A stretch of DNA of 64,000 nucleotides from Nocardia cyriacigeorgica (GTDB lineage Bacteria; Actinomycetota; Actinomycetes; Mycobacteriales; Mycobacteriaceae), in the NCBI RefSeq assembly GCF_010868145.1, contig NZ_JAAGUY010000007.1, positions 161,850 to 225,849 of the forward strand, given 5' to 3'. Within the stretch, counting starts at the first letter, position 1. Every line of letters begins with the position of its first letter. Positions 8,445-17,158 of the stretch are shown here, one piece after another. The notes below the pieces were generated by a model. It was not told the origin of the DNA. It saw nothing but the letters and a program-made list of their open reading frames with translations, and did no database searches. A program made the translations under genes and the position numbers.

Positions 8445-8852
8445 TCAGCTGTGGACGCCGGAGTCCGTCCCAGCCGCTCGTGCTCGCGCGGACAGCACAA
8501 GCGCCACCGCCTCCAGCCATCGAGCGAACAGTTCGTCGCGAGCGACATCGATGCCGGATTCCGCGCAAGCCGCCGACATCCACCCGCGCACGAGCTCGGT
8601 CCGTTCCACGCCGATCAGCGGTTCGGGTAGTTCCAGCGCGGCATTCACTCCGAGCGAACGCACGCAATCTGCCAGGAACTCCAGTGAGTAGGCGTCCGTT
8701 GTGAGATCTTCGGCGGCCAATGCCGCGGCGACCACTCCGTCCCCGAAGAGTGCCACTCGGGCAGGCCCCGGTTTCGACATCCCCGTGGCAATCGCGGCGG
8801 CGATGTCGACTCGGCGTAATGCGCTATCGCGCTGAATGATCGGGTCGGTCAT
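8445..8852 (-). CDS. Hypothetical protein, candidate immunity/accessory protein of the adjacent toxin
   Basis: 135 residues with no signal peptide or membrane helix. It is an acidic, mostly helical protein with no motif I recognise. Its ATG overlaps the TGA of the 525-residue cysteine-protease-like gene (ATGA), so the two are translationally coupled. A small cytosolic gene immediately downstream of a secreted polymorphic toxin is where an immunity gene is usually found, which is the only ground for this role. Confidence 0.55.
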   Translation of the reverse strand: MTDPIIQRDSALRRVDIAAAIATGMSKPGPARVALFGDGVVAAALAAEDLTTDAYSLEFLADCVRSLGVNAALELPEPLIGVERTELVRGWMSAACAESGIDVARDELFARWLEAVALVLSARARAAGTDSGVHS

Positions 8853-10426
8853 TGTGGCAGCGCCACCGAAGTGGGGTCGTCATGGCCGCGATTCGGCGCC
8901 GCGCCCGTTACCCGGCCCATCTCTCCATCGATGAATTGTTGCTTGGTCACCCATCGGGTGTAACCCCACGGGTTGTAGACCTCCAGCTTGTCGTCTCGCG
9001 CGGCCAGAATGATCACTTCGTGGGCTCCCGGGTCGTCTTTATCGCTCTTGACGACCGTGATGGGAACCGGTTTGCCCTCGTTCACTGCGGATTCGATCGC
9101 AGGTAGATACTCGCGCCGTTCCGCAGGTGTATCGACGCCCTGATTGTTGTGATACCCGCTTCCGGCAGCCGGACCGAGCTGATTCGTGAACAGCTCCGAG
9201 CCGTTTTTTCCACCGGGATGCTTGGCGTCGGTGGCGTCATAGATCGTCGTCAGCCGGTTGCGGAGTGCACCCTGACTGTCATCACCTGGCGTGGCGCCCC
9301 CGACTGCTCCAGGGCCCTCACCAGTGGTCAAGCCCAGCATGAACACCGGATCGTTGGCCGCCCGCGCGACCAGAGTAGATGCGGAGACACAATTGTTCTT
9401 GTTCTGCTGATAGATACGTTCGAACCCGAACCCTTTGCCATCGTAGGTCCGCGTGAAGTACCGCGTTCGGTAGGTCAGTTCGCGTTCATGCCCCCGACCT
9501 GTCCCTGTGTTCCGCGAGTTGATGTGGGGATCCAAGTGGTCGTACATCCACTTCAGATCCTTGCCGTGCGGATGAATCAGCCGGCCGAACGCCTGGACGT
9601 CGGCAAAAGAGTGTCCGGCTGCCAACGCGTTCCACAGATATGCGGCCTCCTGCGGGGTATGCGCATCAGCGAGCATCTTGTCGAATGCCGCACGATCGGA
9701 CGCCGATAGCTTGTTGAGCAGTTGCGACCCGCGCTCCAGCGCGATCGGGGTGAGCAAATCACCGAGTGGATCGGCGGTGAACCCAAAGTCCCCCGTATAG
9801 GCGAGCACAACCGAGGACGCGGGACTGATACCGGGGGCTTTGACCCGGCCGGCCCGCGCCAGCGCGGCGCATTCCTTCAGGGCACTCGCTGCGTCCTCAG
9901 CCGCGCCATCGCGAATCTGGGCCGCCTTGAGTCGCTGATGGCAGCCGTCGGCCGCCATCTGCAATGCTCGGACCTCGGCATCGGCCCCGTTCTCCCGTAT
10001 GGCCTTCGCCGCCTGGCGCAACAGCGCAACACCACGCGTATCGGTCCGCTGTACCAACGTCAACTTCTCACTGAAATCGGTCAGCGCGGCACCCGCACCT
10101 CCGAAAGCGATTTTCGCGGCCTCTGATTGCGCGGAGAGCGCCCGGACGACCTGAGCCGCGGTCTCCGCGGCATCGCCCCGCCACACTGACGGCAACGAAC
10201 GCGTCGCGACGCGCGACAGATCGAAAGCGGACTCATCACACAGTTTCCCGGACTTCACATATCCGTCCGCCCGCTTCGAGATCTTCGTCGGAGAGCCGTC
10301 GGGCGCCGGCGGCCGCAAAGCCACCGCGATTGCCTCCGGGAGCTTTGCCCGCAGCAAACCCCGATAGCCGGGGCTGAGCATATCGATCGCTGCCAACGCC
10401 TCCTGCAATGCGGATGTTGTGCTCAT
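8849..10426 (-). CDS. Putative type VII-secreted toxin with C-terminal papain/calpain-like cysteine protease domain
   Basis: 525 residues without a Sec signal. The N-terminal ~200 residues are Ala-rich helices with a W-x-G (W82-R-G84), reminiscent of WXG100/ESX substrates. The C-terminal ~200 residues contain what looks like a papain-fold triad: Cys346 in NKNNCVSAS, His469 in GAHEVIIL and Asn485 in VYNPWGY. The order C-H-N with an NPWG end is that of calpain, papain and C39-like peptidases. It follows a gene with WXG100-like features by 14 nt and is coupled to a small downstream gene. A polymorphic toxin is the best reading; a secreted housekeeping peptidase is the alternative. Confidence 0.6.
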   Translation of the reverse strand: MSTTSALQEALAAIDMLSPGYRGLLRAKLPEAIAVALRPPAPDGSPTKISKRADGYVKSGKLCDESAFDLSRVATRSLPSVWRGDAAETAAQVVRALSAQSEAAKIAFGGAGAALTDFSEKLTLVQRTDTRGVALLRQAAKAIRENGADAEVRALQMAADGCHQRLKAAQIRDGAAEDAASALKECAALARAGRVKAPGISPASSVVLAYTGDFGFTADPLGDLLTPIALERGSQLLNKLSASDRAAFDKMLADAHTPQEAAYLWNALAAGHSFADVQAFGRLIHPHGKDLKWMYDHLDPHINSRNTGTGRGHERELTYRTRYFTRTYDGKGFGFERIYQQNKNNCVSASTLVARAANDPVFMLGLTTGEGPGAVGGATPGDDSQGALRNRLTTIYDATDAKHPGGKNGSELFTNQLGPAAGSGYHNNQGVDTPAERREYLPAIESAVNEGKPVPITVVKSDKDDPGAHEVIILAARDDKLEVYNPWGYTRWVTKQQFIDGEMGRVTGAAPNRGHDDPTSVALPQ

Positions 10427-10440
10427 ACCTCACCCTCCCG

Positions 10441-11100
10441 TTACGGCAACGCTGCCCGGCTGCCGGGCGGTTCCAGCGGCCGGCTAGGGCCTGGCTGCCT
10501 CGGTTCCTGCCGGTCCGACCCGCGCAGCGCTCCGGGCGGCGTATGAGGTGCATCGGGCGCAGCCCGACGTGTTTCGCGTGCACCGTCCCGGTCCGTGTCG
10601 CGCTGCTTGCTCTCCGAATCCGGTAGCAGTTTCGCCACTTGCGCGACCGCCGCAGTCGTCACACCCGTCTCGCGAGTCCAGGCCCGATGGAACGCCGACC
10701 ACGCGGATTCGACCGCTTGGTCACCAAAGATGCCCGTCGAGCCGAATGGCAAGGTCACGGCGGCCCACATGGCGTCGGGGAGCGCGCCGGCAAGAGTACG
10801 GCCCACATCCTCTAGGTTGTCCCGTACGTTGCCAACCGCAACCGTAGGCGCTATCAGCCCGTCGTCGCCGACCCATAGCCCGCTGGTACTACCGTTGGCA
10901 CTCCCGGGTTCGAGCCGGAAGCCCGGCACCAGCGGACCGAACCGGTTGGAGGACCCGCCGGGCTGCCCGGAGCCCTTGTCGCCGCCATCCACACCGGGTC
11001 CGCCGCCATCCACACCGGGGGAAGAATTACCCCCCGCCTCGCGTGCGCTCGAGTGCCCCGGCCCGTCGCCGTATTTCGACCTGCCGGTCCCAGTCGCCAT
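10441..11100 (-). CDS. WXG100-like / type VII secretion-associated protein
   Basis: 219 residues. A Gly/Ser/Pro-rich N-terminus of ~90 residues precedes a helical part (GNVRDNLEDVGRTLAGALPD) and a C-terminal segment AVESAWSAFHRAWTRETG followed by a Val/Ala-rich helix, like the second helix of WXG100/ESX-associated proteins. The tail is Arg/Pro-rich and disordered. The start at 11100 is fixed by GGAGG 4 nt upstream. It is first in the three-gene operon and probably acts as secretion partner or chaperone of the next product; this role is inferred. Confidence 0.55.
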   Translation of the reverse strand: MATGTGRSKYGDGPGHSSAREAGGNSSPGVDGGGPGVDGGDKGSGQPGGSSNRFGPLVPGFRLEPGSANGSTSGLWVGDDGLIAPTVAVGNVRDNLEDVGRTLAGALPDAMWAAVTLPFGSTGIFGDQAVESAWSAFHRAWTRETGVTTAAVAQVAKLLPDSESKQRDTDRDGARETRRAAPDAPHTPPGALRGSDRQEPRQPGPSRPLEPPGSRAALP

Positions 11101-11194
11101 CAGTCCTCCGCTCCGACAGCCGAATTCGCCGGGTTTATCGAATCCCGTTGTCACGCACAGGGTCAAGCCGTTTCTTAGCACCACGACTGGGAAC

Positions 11195-11216
11195 AGTCGC
11201 GTCAGAAGCCGCGACT
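11195..11216 (-). terminator. Hairpin between fadD6 and the toxin operon
   Basis: AGTCGCG / CGCGACT form a perfect 7-bp stem with an 8-nt loop, 30 nt after the fadD6 stop. It would end fadD6 transcription before the operon that follows. There is no U-tract. Confidence 0.4.
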
Positions 11217-11246
11217 CCCCCGCTGCCAAGGACCGACCGATCGAGG

Positions 11247-13016
11247 TCAGCCTCGCGGGGATCTACCGGCCGCGACCTCCGTGGCGTAATCGTCGTATGC
11301 GTGGAGGTAGCCCGCAGAGCGACCGGCCAGCACGTACAGCGCGGTGTCGTCGTCGGGTGCGTAGGCCTGGGTACGCAGTTCGACCTTGCGGCTCTTGAAC
11401 GTCGAGGTGGTCTCGAGTTCGTCGACCACCCGGATGAACAGCGGCACCGCATAGCCCGGTAGCTGCCGGTAGACCAGCCGCGCCAGGGCCTGGCCGTCGA
11501 ATTCGGCGCCGGGGCGCAATGTCACCGCCGCCATCCCGGCCTTGCCGTCGGTCCCCGGGATGTCCACACCGAACACCACCGCCTGCGAGATCGCCTCCGA
11601 CGCCGACAGCGCCGCCTCGACCTCGGTGGTGGCCACGTTCTCGCCCTTCCAGCGGAAGGTGTCGCCGAGCCGGTCGACGAAGGCGATATGGTTCCAGCCC
11701 TGGTCGCGCACCAGATCGCCGGTGTCGAACCAGACATCGCCCGGCCGGAAACCGTCGCGCACGAGTTTGGCCTCGGAGGCGGCCTTGTCGGTGTAACCGT
11801 CGAACGGTGCACGCCCGGTGACCTTCGCCAGCAGCAGACCGACGCCGCCCGAACCCACCCGGCGCAACCGGCCGTCCGGGCCACGCTTGGCTTTACCGGT
11901 GTCGTCGTCGTATTCGACGATGGCATAGGGCAGCGGCCCGAAGCCGGCCGTGCGGTCGACACCGAACGCATTGACGAAGGCGATATTGGCTTCGCTGGCG
12001 CCGTAGAACTCCACGATCCTGCCGATACCGAACCGGCGCTTGAACTCGTCCCACAGTTCCGGCCGCAGACCGTTACCGACGGCCAGCCGGACCCGATGCT
12101 GCCGGTCGACCGGCTTGGCCGGCTGATTGAGCAGATACCGGCACAGTTCCCCGATGTAGATGAACGCGGTCGCCCGTTCCCGGATCACCTCGTCCCAGAA
12201 CCGGGACGCCGAGAACTGCCGCCCCAGCGCGAACGTCGCGCCGGCGGCCAGCACCGACGACAGCGCGACGGTGAGTGCGTTGTTGTGATACAGCGGCAGA
12301 CAGCAGTACATGGTGTCGTTGCCGTGCAACCGGATACCGAGCCCGCCGAGTCCGGACATGCTCTTGGTCCAGCGCAGGTGCGTCATGACGCTGGCCTTTG
12401 GCAGTCCGGTGGTGCCGGAGGTGAAGATCAGGAACGCCCGCTCGCGCGCGGTCACCTTGGCGCACACCGGCGGATCAGCCGGATCGCCGTGCTCGGCCTC
12501 GGCCTGCAGATCCTTGGCATACAACACGTGCTCCGGCGCCTCGGCCAGCGAATCCAGCGCCTCCTTGCACTCCTCGCCGACCACGTTCACCACACTGCCG
12601 AGCAGCCCGAAACTGTGCGCGAGCACCTGGTCGCGCTGATGGTGGTTGAGCAGACCGACGGTGGCGCCGAGCTTCACGGTGGCCAGCACTGTGAACAAGG
12701 TTTCCGGCCGGTTGGTCATCAACACGCCGACCACGTGACCGCGACGGACGCCGTGCGCGGCGAGCACGCTCGCGTAGCGGTTGACCAGGGAATTGACCTC
12801 ACCGTAGCGGTATTCGGTGCCCTCGAACCGCAGGAACGGCCGCTGCGGATGTTTGTGCGCCGCACGTTGGAAGAACAGTCCCACCGAGGCCTTGTCGCCG
12901 GGACGCACCAGCATGCCGCGCACATTGCGCACCATGCCCGGTGCGTCCACCGCCATACCGGGAAGGCTCTTGACCAGGTCGAAAACGCTGACCGTCGCGT
13001 GGGCGTCGTTACTCAC
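11247..13016 (-). CDS. fadD6: Long/very-long-chain acyl-CoA synthetase FadD6
   Basis: 589 residues. The AMP-forming motif IFTSGTTGLPKASVMTH, the second adenylate-binding motif FYGASE, and the late motif VWFDTGDLV with DRLGDTFRWKGENVAT place it in the FATP/FadD6 branch. The FATP-type start (NVRGMLVRPGDKASVGLFFQ) is present and the length agrees with FadD6 (about 597). The GTG at 13016 follows the LOG gene stop by 4 nt, so the two form an operon, as Rv1205-Rv1206 do. It activates fatty acids to acyl-CoA at the membrane. Confidence 0.9.
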   Translation of the reverse strand: MSNDAHATVSVFDLVKSLPGMAVDAPGMVRNVRGMLVRPGDKASVGLFFQRAAHKHPQRPFLRFEGTEYRYGEVNSLVNRYASVLAAHGVRRGHVVGVLMTNRPETLFTVLATVKLGATVGLLNHHQRDQVLAHSFGLLGSVVNVVGEECKEALDSLAEAPEHVLYAKDLQAEAEHGDPADPPVCAKVTARERAFLIFTSGTTGLPKASVMTHLRWTKSMSGLGGLGIRLHGNDTMYCCLPLYHNNALTVALSSVLAAGATFALGRQFSASRFWDEVIRERATAFIYIGELCRYLLNQPAKPVDRQHRVRLAVGNGLRPELWDEFKRRFGIGRIVEFYGASEANIAFVNAFGVDRTAGFGPLPYAIVEYDDDTGKAKRGPDGRLRRVGSGGVGLLLAKVTGRAPFDGYTDKAASEAKLVRDGFRPGDVWFDTGDLVRDQGWNHIAFVDRLGDTFRWKGENVATTEVEAALSASEAISQAVVFGVDIPGTDGKAGMAAVTLRPGAEFDGQALARLVYRQLPGYAVPLFIRVVDELETTSTFKSRKVELRTQAYAPDDDTALYVLAGRSAGYLHAYDDYATEVAAGRSPRG

Positions 13017-13020
13017 GTGC

Positions 13021-13641
13021 TCAGCGCTCCTCGATCGATTTCTGCTGTGCCGCAGCATGTTCGACCGGCGCCGCGGTCTCCGGTGAACGACCGGCGAGCG
13101 CCGCGAAAGCCGATGGAATATCGGCGACCACCGTGACACGGTCCAGCGCGGTCTGCGGCACGAAACCGCGTGTGTGTAGCTCGTCCACCCAGGCGAACAG
13201 CCCGCCGTAGTGCCCGTCCGGGTCCAGGACGACAACCGGTTTGTCGTGCACACCCAGATACGCACCGGTCCACGCCTCGAAGAACTCCTCGAGCGTGCCG
13301 ATGCCGCCCGGCAGCGTGAGGAACGCGTCGGCGCGGTCCTCCATCACCTGTTTACGTTCCCGCATGGTGTCGGTGACGACGAGTTCGTCGGCGTCGACGT
13401 CGGCCACTTCGCGGTGCACCAGGTGTTTGGGGATGACACCGATGGTGTTCGCCCCACCGGCGCGCGCCGCGGTCGCCACCGCACCCATCATCGAAACGTG
13501 ACCGCCGCCGGACACCAATTGCCAGCCGCGCCGGGCGATCTCGGTCCCCACCCGGGCCGCCAAAGCCAGCTGTGCCTGATCGAGAATGCTGGCCGAACAG
13601 TAGACGCAGACTGCGAATGCAGGCTTGGCCTCGCTCACCAT
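13021..13641 (-). CDS. LOG family protein (Rv1205-like phosphoribohydrolase)
   Basis: A 206-residue Rossmann-like protein of the LOG/TIGR00730 family. VCVYCSASILD, LVSGGGHVSMMGAV and the signature LPGGIGTLEEFFE (PGGxGTxxE) are all present, so the active-site Arg/Glu set is intact. The M. tuberculosis homologue Rv1205 releases cytokinin bases from their nucleotide monophosphates. It overlaps the second LOG gene by 7 nt upstream and is followed after 4 nt by fadD6. Confidence 0.9.
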   Translation of the reverse strand: MVSEAKPAFAVCVYCSASILDQAQLALAARVGTEIARRGWQLVSGGGHVSMMGAVATAARAGGANTIGVIPKHLVHREVADVDADELVVTDTMRERKQVMEDRADAFLTLPGGIGTLEEFFEAWTGAYLGVHDKPVVVLDPDGHYGGLFAWVDELHTRGFVPQTALDRVTVVADIPSAFAALAGRSPETAAPVEHAAAQQKSIEER

Positions 13642-14441
13642 TTGTCCTCCGTCCCCATGGTTTCCAGGTTCTCGCGTTCGGCGGTGGCCTGCTCCAGAAT
13701 GCGCACCACGTCCTCGACGCTGTCGGTGACGTGCAGCAATTCCACATCACCAGGCGAGATCTTGCCCGACGCAAGCAGCGAATCGCGGATCCAGTCCACC
13801 AGACCACCCCAGAACCTGGTGCCGAACAAGATGATCGGGAACCGGGTGATCTTGCGGGTCTGCACCAGGGTCAGCGCCTCGAACAGTTCGTCCATGGTGC
13901 CGAAACCGCCTGGTAGGCAGATGAAGGCCTGCGAGTACTTGACGAACATGGTCTTTCGGACGAAGAAGTACCGGAAATTGATGCCGAGATCGACCCATTC
14001 GTTGAGGCCCTGTTCGAACGGCAGCTCGATACCGAGCCCGATCGAATAGCCGCCCGCCTCGCAGGCACCGCGATTGGCGGCCTCCATGGCGCCCGGTCCG
14101 CCACCGGTGATCACCGCGAATCCGGCGTGCGCCAGCGCGGAGCCGATGGCGCGGGCGGCCTCGTACTCGGGATGGTCGACCGGCGTCCGGGCCGAACCGA
14201 ACACCGTGACCGCGCGCGGCACCTCCGCCAGCGCGCCGAATCCCTCCACGAATTCGGCCTGGATCCGCAGCACTCGCCACGGGTCGGTATGCACCCAGTC
14301 GCTGTCACCGCGGCGATCCAGCAGATTCCGGTCAGCGGTGCCGGTGCCGGGTTTGCGATCCCGGCGGAACATGATCGGCCCGCGGAATCTGGCTGTCGAC
14401 TTCGGCTTGCTGTTGACTGGCTCGGCGGCGTCGGTGGACAT
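13635..14441 (-). CDS. Second LOG/DprA-fold family protein
   Basis: 268 residues. An N-terminal extension of about 70 residues precedes a Rossmann-like core with TVFGSARTPVDHPEY, VITGGGPGAMEAANRGA and LPGGFGTMDELFEAL (PGGxGTxxE). It belongs to the larger bacterial LOG-type proteins (TIGR00730) annotated as Rossmann-fold nucleotide-binding proteins. It is fused by a 7-nt gene overlap to the smaller LOG gene, so both are made together. Whether it hydrolyses the same nucleotides is not known. Confidence 0.85.
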   Translation of the reverse strand: MSTDAAEPVNSKPKSTARFRGPIMFRRDRKPGTGTADRNLLDRRGDSDWVHTDPWRVLRIQAEFVEGFGALAEVPRAVTVFGSARTPVDHPEYEAARAIGSALAHAGFAVITGGGPGAMEAANRGACEAGGYSIGLGIELPFEQGLNEWVDLGINFRYFFVRKTMFVKYSQAFICLPGGFGTMDELFEALTLVQTRKITRFPIILFGTRFWGGLVDWIRDSLLASGKISPGDVELLHVTDSVEDVVRILEQATAERENLETMGTEDKW

Positions 14442-14478
14442 GGACGCGGAGTCTATTGCGACACCGGCGGCGCCGCGT

Positions 14479-14513
14479 GTTCGCGGCCCCTTCGTGTCTC
14501 ACGGGCCGCGAAC
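14479..14513. terminator. Hairpin in the gap between dapE and the LOG genes
   Basis: GTTCGCGGCCC / GGGCCGCGAAC is a perfect 11-bp stem with a 13-nt loop, in the 167-nt gap downstream of dapE. Next to it (14526-14538) is a CTCGCTTCGCTCG block, a type of short repeat frequent in this group. It probably terminates dapE transcription. Confidence 0.45.
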
Positions 14514-14608
14514 TCGATGCTCGGTCTCGCTTCGCTCGAAAATGGGGCTTGACCAGCCGATGTTGCGCTTCCGTCAGCCGCCGGTGGCTCTCCAGCGGCG
14601 GCAGGCTT

Positions 14609-15706
14609 TCACGCCGCGCCCGTGAGATAGCTCCGCAACATCCCGGTGACCTGCGTGATCTGAGCCAGCGGTACCCGCTCATCGCGTTTGTGCGCCAGAT
14701 TCGGGTCGCCGGGCCCGAAGTTCACTGCTGGCACGCCGCGAGCGGCGAAACGGGAAACGTCGGTCCAGCCGTACTTGGCGCGCACCCCGGCCGCGCCGTG
14801 CGCGTGCACCGTGGTGATCAAGTCCTTGGCGGCGGGAGCGGTGAGGCCGGGCAGGGCGCCGGGGGCTGCGTCTGTGACCTGGAAGTCGAGGTCTAGACCG
14901 GCGAACACCTCGCGGACGTGGTCGGCGGCTTGGGCGACGCTACGGTCAGGGGCGAAGCGGAAGTTGACGTCGACCTCGGCGGCGTCGGGCACCACATTGC
15001 CCGCCACCCCACCGGCGACGCGGACCGCGGACAGCCCCTCCCGATAGACGCAACCGTCGATATCGACCTCACGTGCCCGATACTCCGACAGCCGCTGCAA
15101 GACCGGCGCCAACCGGTGAATGGCGTTGTCACCCAGCCAGGCTCGCGCCGAATGCGCCCTGGTCCCGGCAGTGCTGAGCCGCACCCGCAGCGTTCCTTGG
15201 CAGCCCGCCTCGATCCACCCGCCGGATGGTTCGCCGAGAATCGCCAGATCGCCGTCCAGCCATTCCGGTCGTTCGCGTTCGATCCGAGCCAGGCCGTTGA
15301 ATTCGGCGGCGATCTCCTCGCAGTCGTAGAAGATCAGGGTCAGATCGTGGGCGGGCTCGGCGATGGTGGCGGCCAGGTGCAGGAACACCGCGTCACCGGA
15401 TTTCATATCGACGGTGCCGCAGCCGTACATCACCGGCTCGCCGTTGTCGGTGTCCATCCGGCTGGGGACGTTATCGGCGATCGGCACGGTATCCAGATGC
15501 CCGGCCAGCACCACCCGGGTGGGCAGCCCGCGATCGGTGCGGGCCAGCACCACGTTGCCATCACGCACGATCTCGAACCCGGTGGTCTGCGCCCGCAGTG
15601 CGGACTCCACCGCATCGGTGACGGCCAGCTCGTCCCTGGACACGCTCGGGATGTCGACGAGGGCGGCGGTGAGGGCAATCGGGTCGGCGCGCAGATCGAG
15701 GGTCAC
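14609..15706 (-). CDS. dapE: Succinyl-diaminopimelate desuccinylase DapE
   Basis: A 365-residue M20 metallopeptidase. The metal-ligand segments are visible: LAGHLDTVP (His, then Asp), [13 protein letters not shown], and [13 protein letters not shown] with the catalytic Glu pair. The dimerisation domain starts after the [14 protein letters not shown] segment. The start is the GTG at 15706; upstream residues in the same frame are Arg-rich and not family-like. It is divergent from dapD by 115 nt; both act in the succinylase branch of lysine and meso-diaminopimelate synthesis. Orthologue: Rv1202. Confidence 0.93.
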   Translation of the reverse strand: MTLDLRADPIALTAALVDIPSVSRDELAVTDAVESALRAQTTGFEIVRDGNVVLARTDRGLPTRVVLAGHLDTVPIADNVPSRMDTDNGEPVMYGCGTVDMKSGDAVFLHLAATIAEPAHDLTLIFYDCEEIAAEFNGLARIERERPEWLDGDLAILGEPSGGWIEAGCQGTLRVRLSTAGTRAHSARAWLGDNAIHRLAPVLQRLSEYRAREVDIDGCVYREGLSAVRVAGGVAGNVVPDAAEVDVNFRFAPDRSVAQAADHVREVFAGLDLDFQVTDAAPGALPGLTAPAAKDLITTVHAHGAAGVRAKYGWTDVSRFAARGVPAVNFGPGDPNLAHKRDERVPLAQITQVTGMLRSYLTGAA

Positions 15707-15821
15707 CGGCTCAGCGTAGTCAGCGGCGGCTCGACCTGGTCGGCGGCAACGCCGTGATCTGCGCGGCAGCCGGTGACGTGGCTGCACCATGGACCCCCAC
15801 CGGTCGGTAGGCTCTGCTGAC

Positions 15822-16769
15822 GTGAGCATTCAGGGAGCAACTGCAGTCGGTATCGCCAATGTGACCGCGGACGGCACCGTCCTCGACACCTGGTTCCCGA
15901 ACCCCCAGCTGGGTGAGTTCGCCGAGACCGCGACCAAGCGGCTCGACGAGGCTCCCGCGGAGTTCGCCGCGCTGGTCGGTCCCGACGAGGCGCGCGGTGT
16001 CGAGGTGATCGCGGTGCAGACCACGATCGCCGACCTGTCCGCAGCGCCGGTGGACGCCCACGACGTCTATCTGCGGTTGCATCTGCTCTCGCACCGGCTC
16101 GTCCGCCCACACGAGGTGAGCCTGGACGGCCAGTTCGGGCTGCTCAGCAATGTCGTGTGGACCAACCACGGCCCGGCAGCGGTGGAGGGTTTCGAAACCA
16201 CCCGCGCCAAGCTGCGCGCCCGCGGCCCGGTGACCGTCTACAGCATCGACAAATTCCCCCGCATGGTCGACTACGTGGTGCCCTCCGGAGTCCGCATCGG
16301 TGACGCCGACCGCGTCCGCCTCGGCGCGCACCTGGCCTCGGGCACCACCGTCATGCACGAGGGCTTCGTCAACTTCAACGCGGGCACCCTCGGCGCTTCC
16401 ATGGTCGAAGGCCGGATCTCGGCGGGCGTCGTCGTCGGCGACGGATCCGATATCGGCGGCGGCGCCTCTACCATGGGCACCCTCTCCGGTGGCGGCACCA
16501 CCGTCATCTCCATCGGCGAACGGTCCCTGCTCGGCGCCAACGCCGGCCTCGGCATCCCCCTCGGCGACGACTGCGTCCTCGAAGCGGGCCTCTATCTCAC
16601 CGCAGGCACCAAGGTCACCACCCCCGACGGAACCACCGTCAAGGCCGCCCAGCTCAGCGGCCAGAACAACCTGCTGTTCCGCCGCAACTCCCTCACCGGT
16701 GCCGTCGAGGTCGTCCACCGCAAGGGCACCGGCATCGAACTGAACGCTGACCTGCACGCCAACGACTGA
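15822..16769 (+). CDS. dapD: Tetrahydrodipicolinate N-succinyltransferase DapD
   Basis: 315 residues from the GTG at 15822; an ATG at 15789 would add 11 unconserved residues. The actinobacterial DapD start [20 protein letters not shown], the central [18 protein letters not shown] and the left-handed beta-helix hexapeptide repeats ([20 protein letters not shown] onward) are clear. It uses succinyl-CoA to succinylate tetrahydrodipicolinate, the step before DapC (27.1-28.2 kb) and DapE, so three of the four succinylase-branch enzymes lie in this window. Confidence 0.94.
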   Translation: MSIQGATAVGIANVTADGTVLDTWFPNPQLGEFAETATKRLDEAPAEFAALVGPDEARGVEVIAVQTTIADLSAAPVDAHDVYLRLHLLSHRLVRPHEVSLDGQFGLLSNVVWTNHGPAAVEGFETTRAKLRARGPVTVYSIDKFPRMVDYVVPSGVRIGDADRVRLGAHLASGTTVMHEGFVNFNAGTLGASMVEGRISAGVVVGDGSDIGGGASTMGTLSGGGTTVISIGERSLLGANAGLGIPLGDDCVLEAGLYLTAGTKVTTPDGTTVKAAQLSGQNNLLFRRNSLTGAVEVVHRKGTGIELNADLHAND

Positions 16770-16784
16770 GGCACGTCCCCATCC

Positions 16785-16813
16785 GGCCCGGCGGCACGCT
16801 ACGCCGCCGGGCC
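16785..16813 (+). terminator. dapD terminator hairpin
   Basis: GGCCCGGCGGC / GCCGCCGGGCC is a perfect 11-bp stem with a 7-nt loop, 16 nt after the dapD stop. Confidence 0.7.
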
Positions 16814-16868
16814 GCCACGGCTTGCGCAGGCATCGAGACGGCAATGCCGTGGATGCACTTCGCGACGC

Positions 16869-17087
16869 GTGTGGACATATGGCCGGTCTTATGACCAAGG
16901 GCGTGAGTTCGCCAATGACTCGTCCGCGGCATGCGAACTCGATACGGCAACGTGGGAGTCCGACCTCAACCCTGGATTCACCATTTCAGTAGAGATCGTT
17001 TTCGACGTCCCACCGGGCACTGTCCCTGCCGCGATCGAGTTCCACGACTCCATGTTTTCCGGGGGTGTCAAGGTCGCCTCGAGGTAA
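16869..17087 (+). pseudogene. Remnant of a secreted DUF4352-type protein (C-terminal part only)
   Basis: The open frame encodes about 72 residues that read like the end of a DUF4352/telokin-like immunoglobulin-fold domain: YGRSYDQGREFANDSSAAC, then LNPGFTISVEIVFDVPPGT, then EFHDSMFSGGVKVASR and a stop. In intact proteins this stretch follows a signal or lipoprotein peptide, a Thr/Pro-rich linker and the first half of the domain, all absent here. No Shine-Dalgarno is seen before the only ATG. I read it as a 5'-truncated gene left between dapD and the kinase gene. Confidence 0.65.
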
Positions 17088-17158
17088 GTTCCTACCGTTG
17101 CCGGCTCCAGGGCTACCAACCGATTGAACACCCAGGTCGGGTGGGTTACCGTGCCCAC

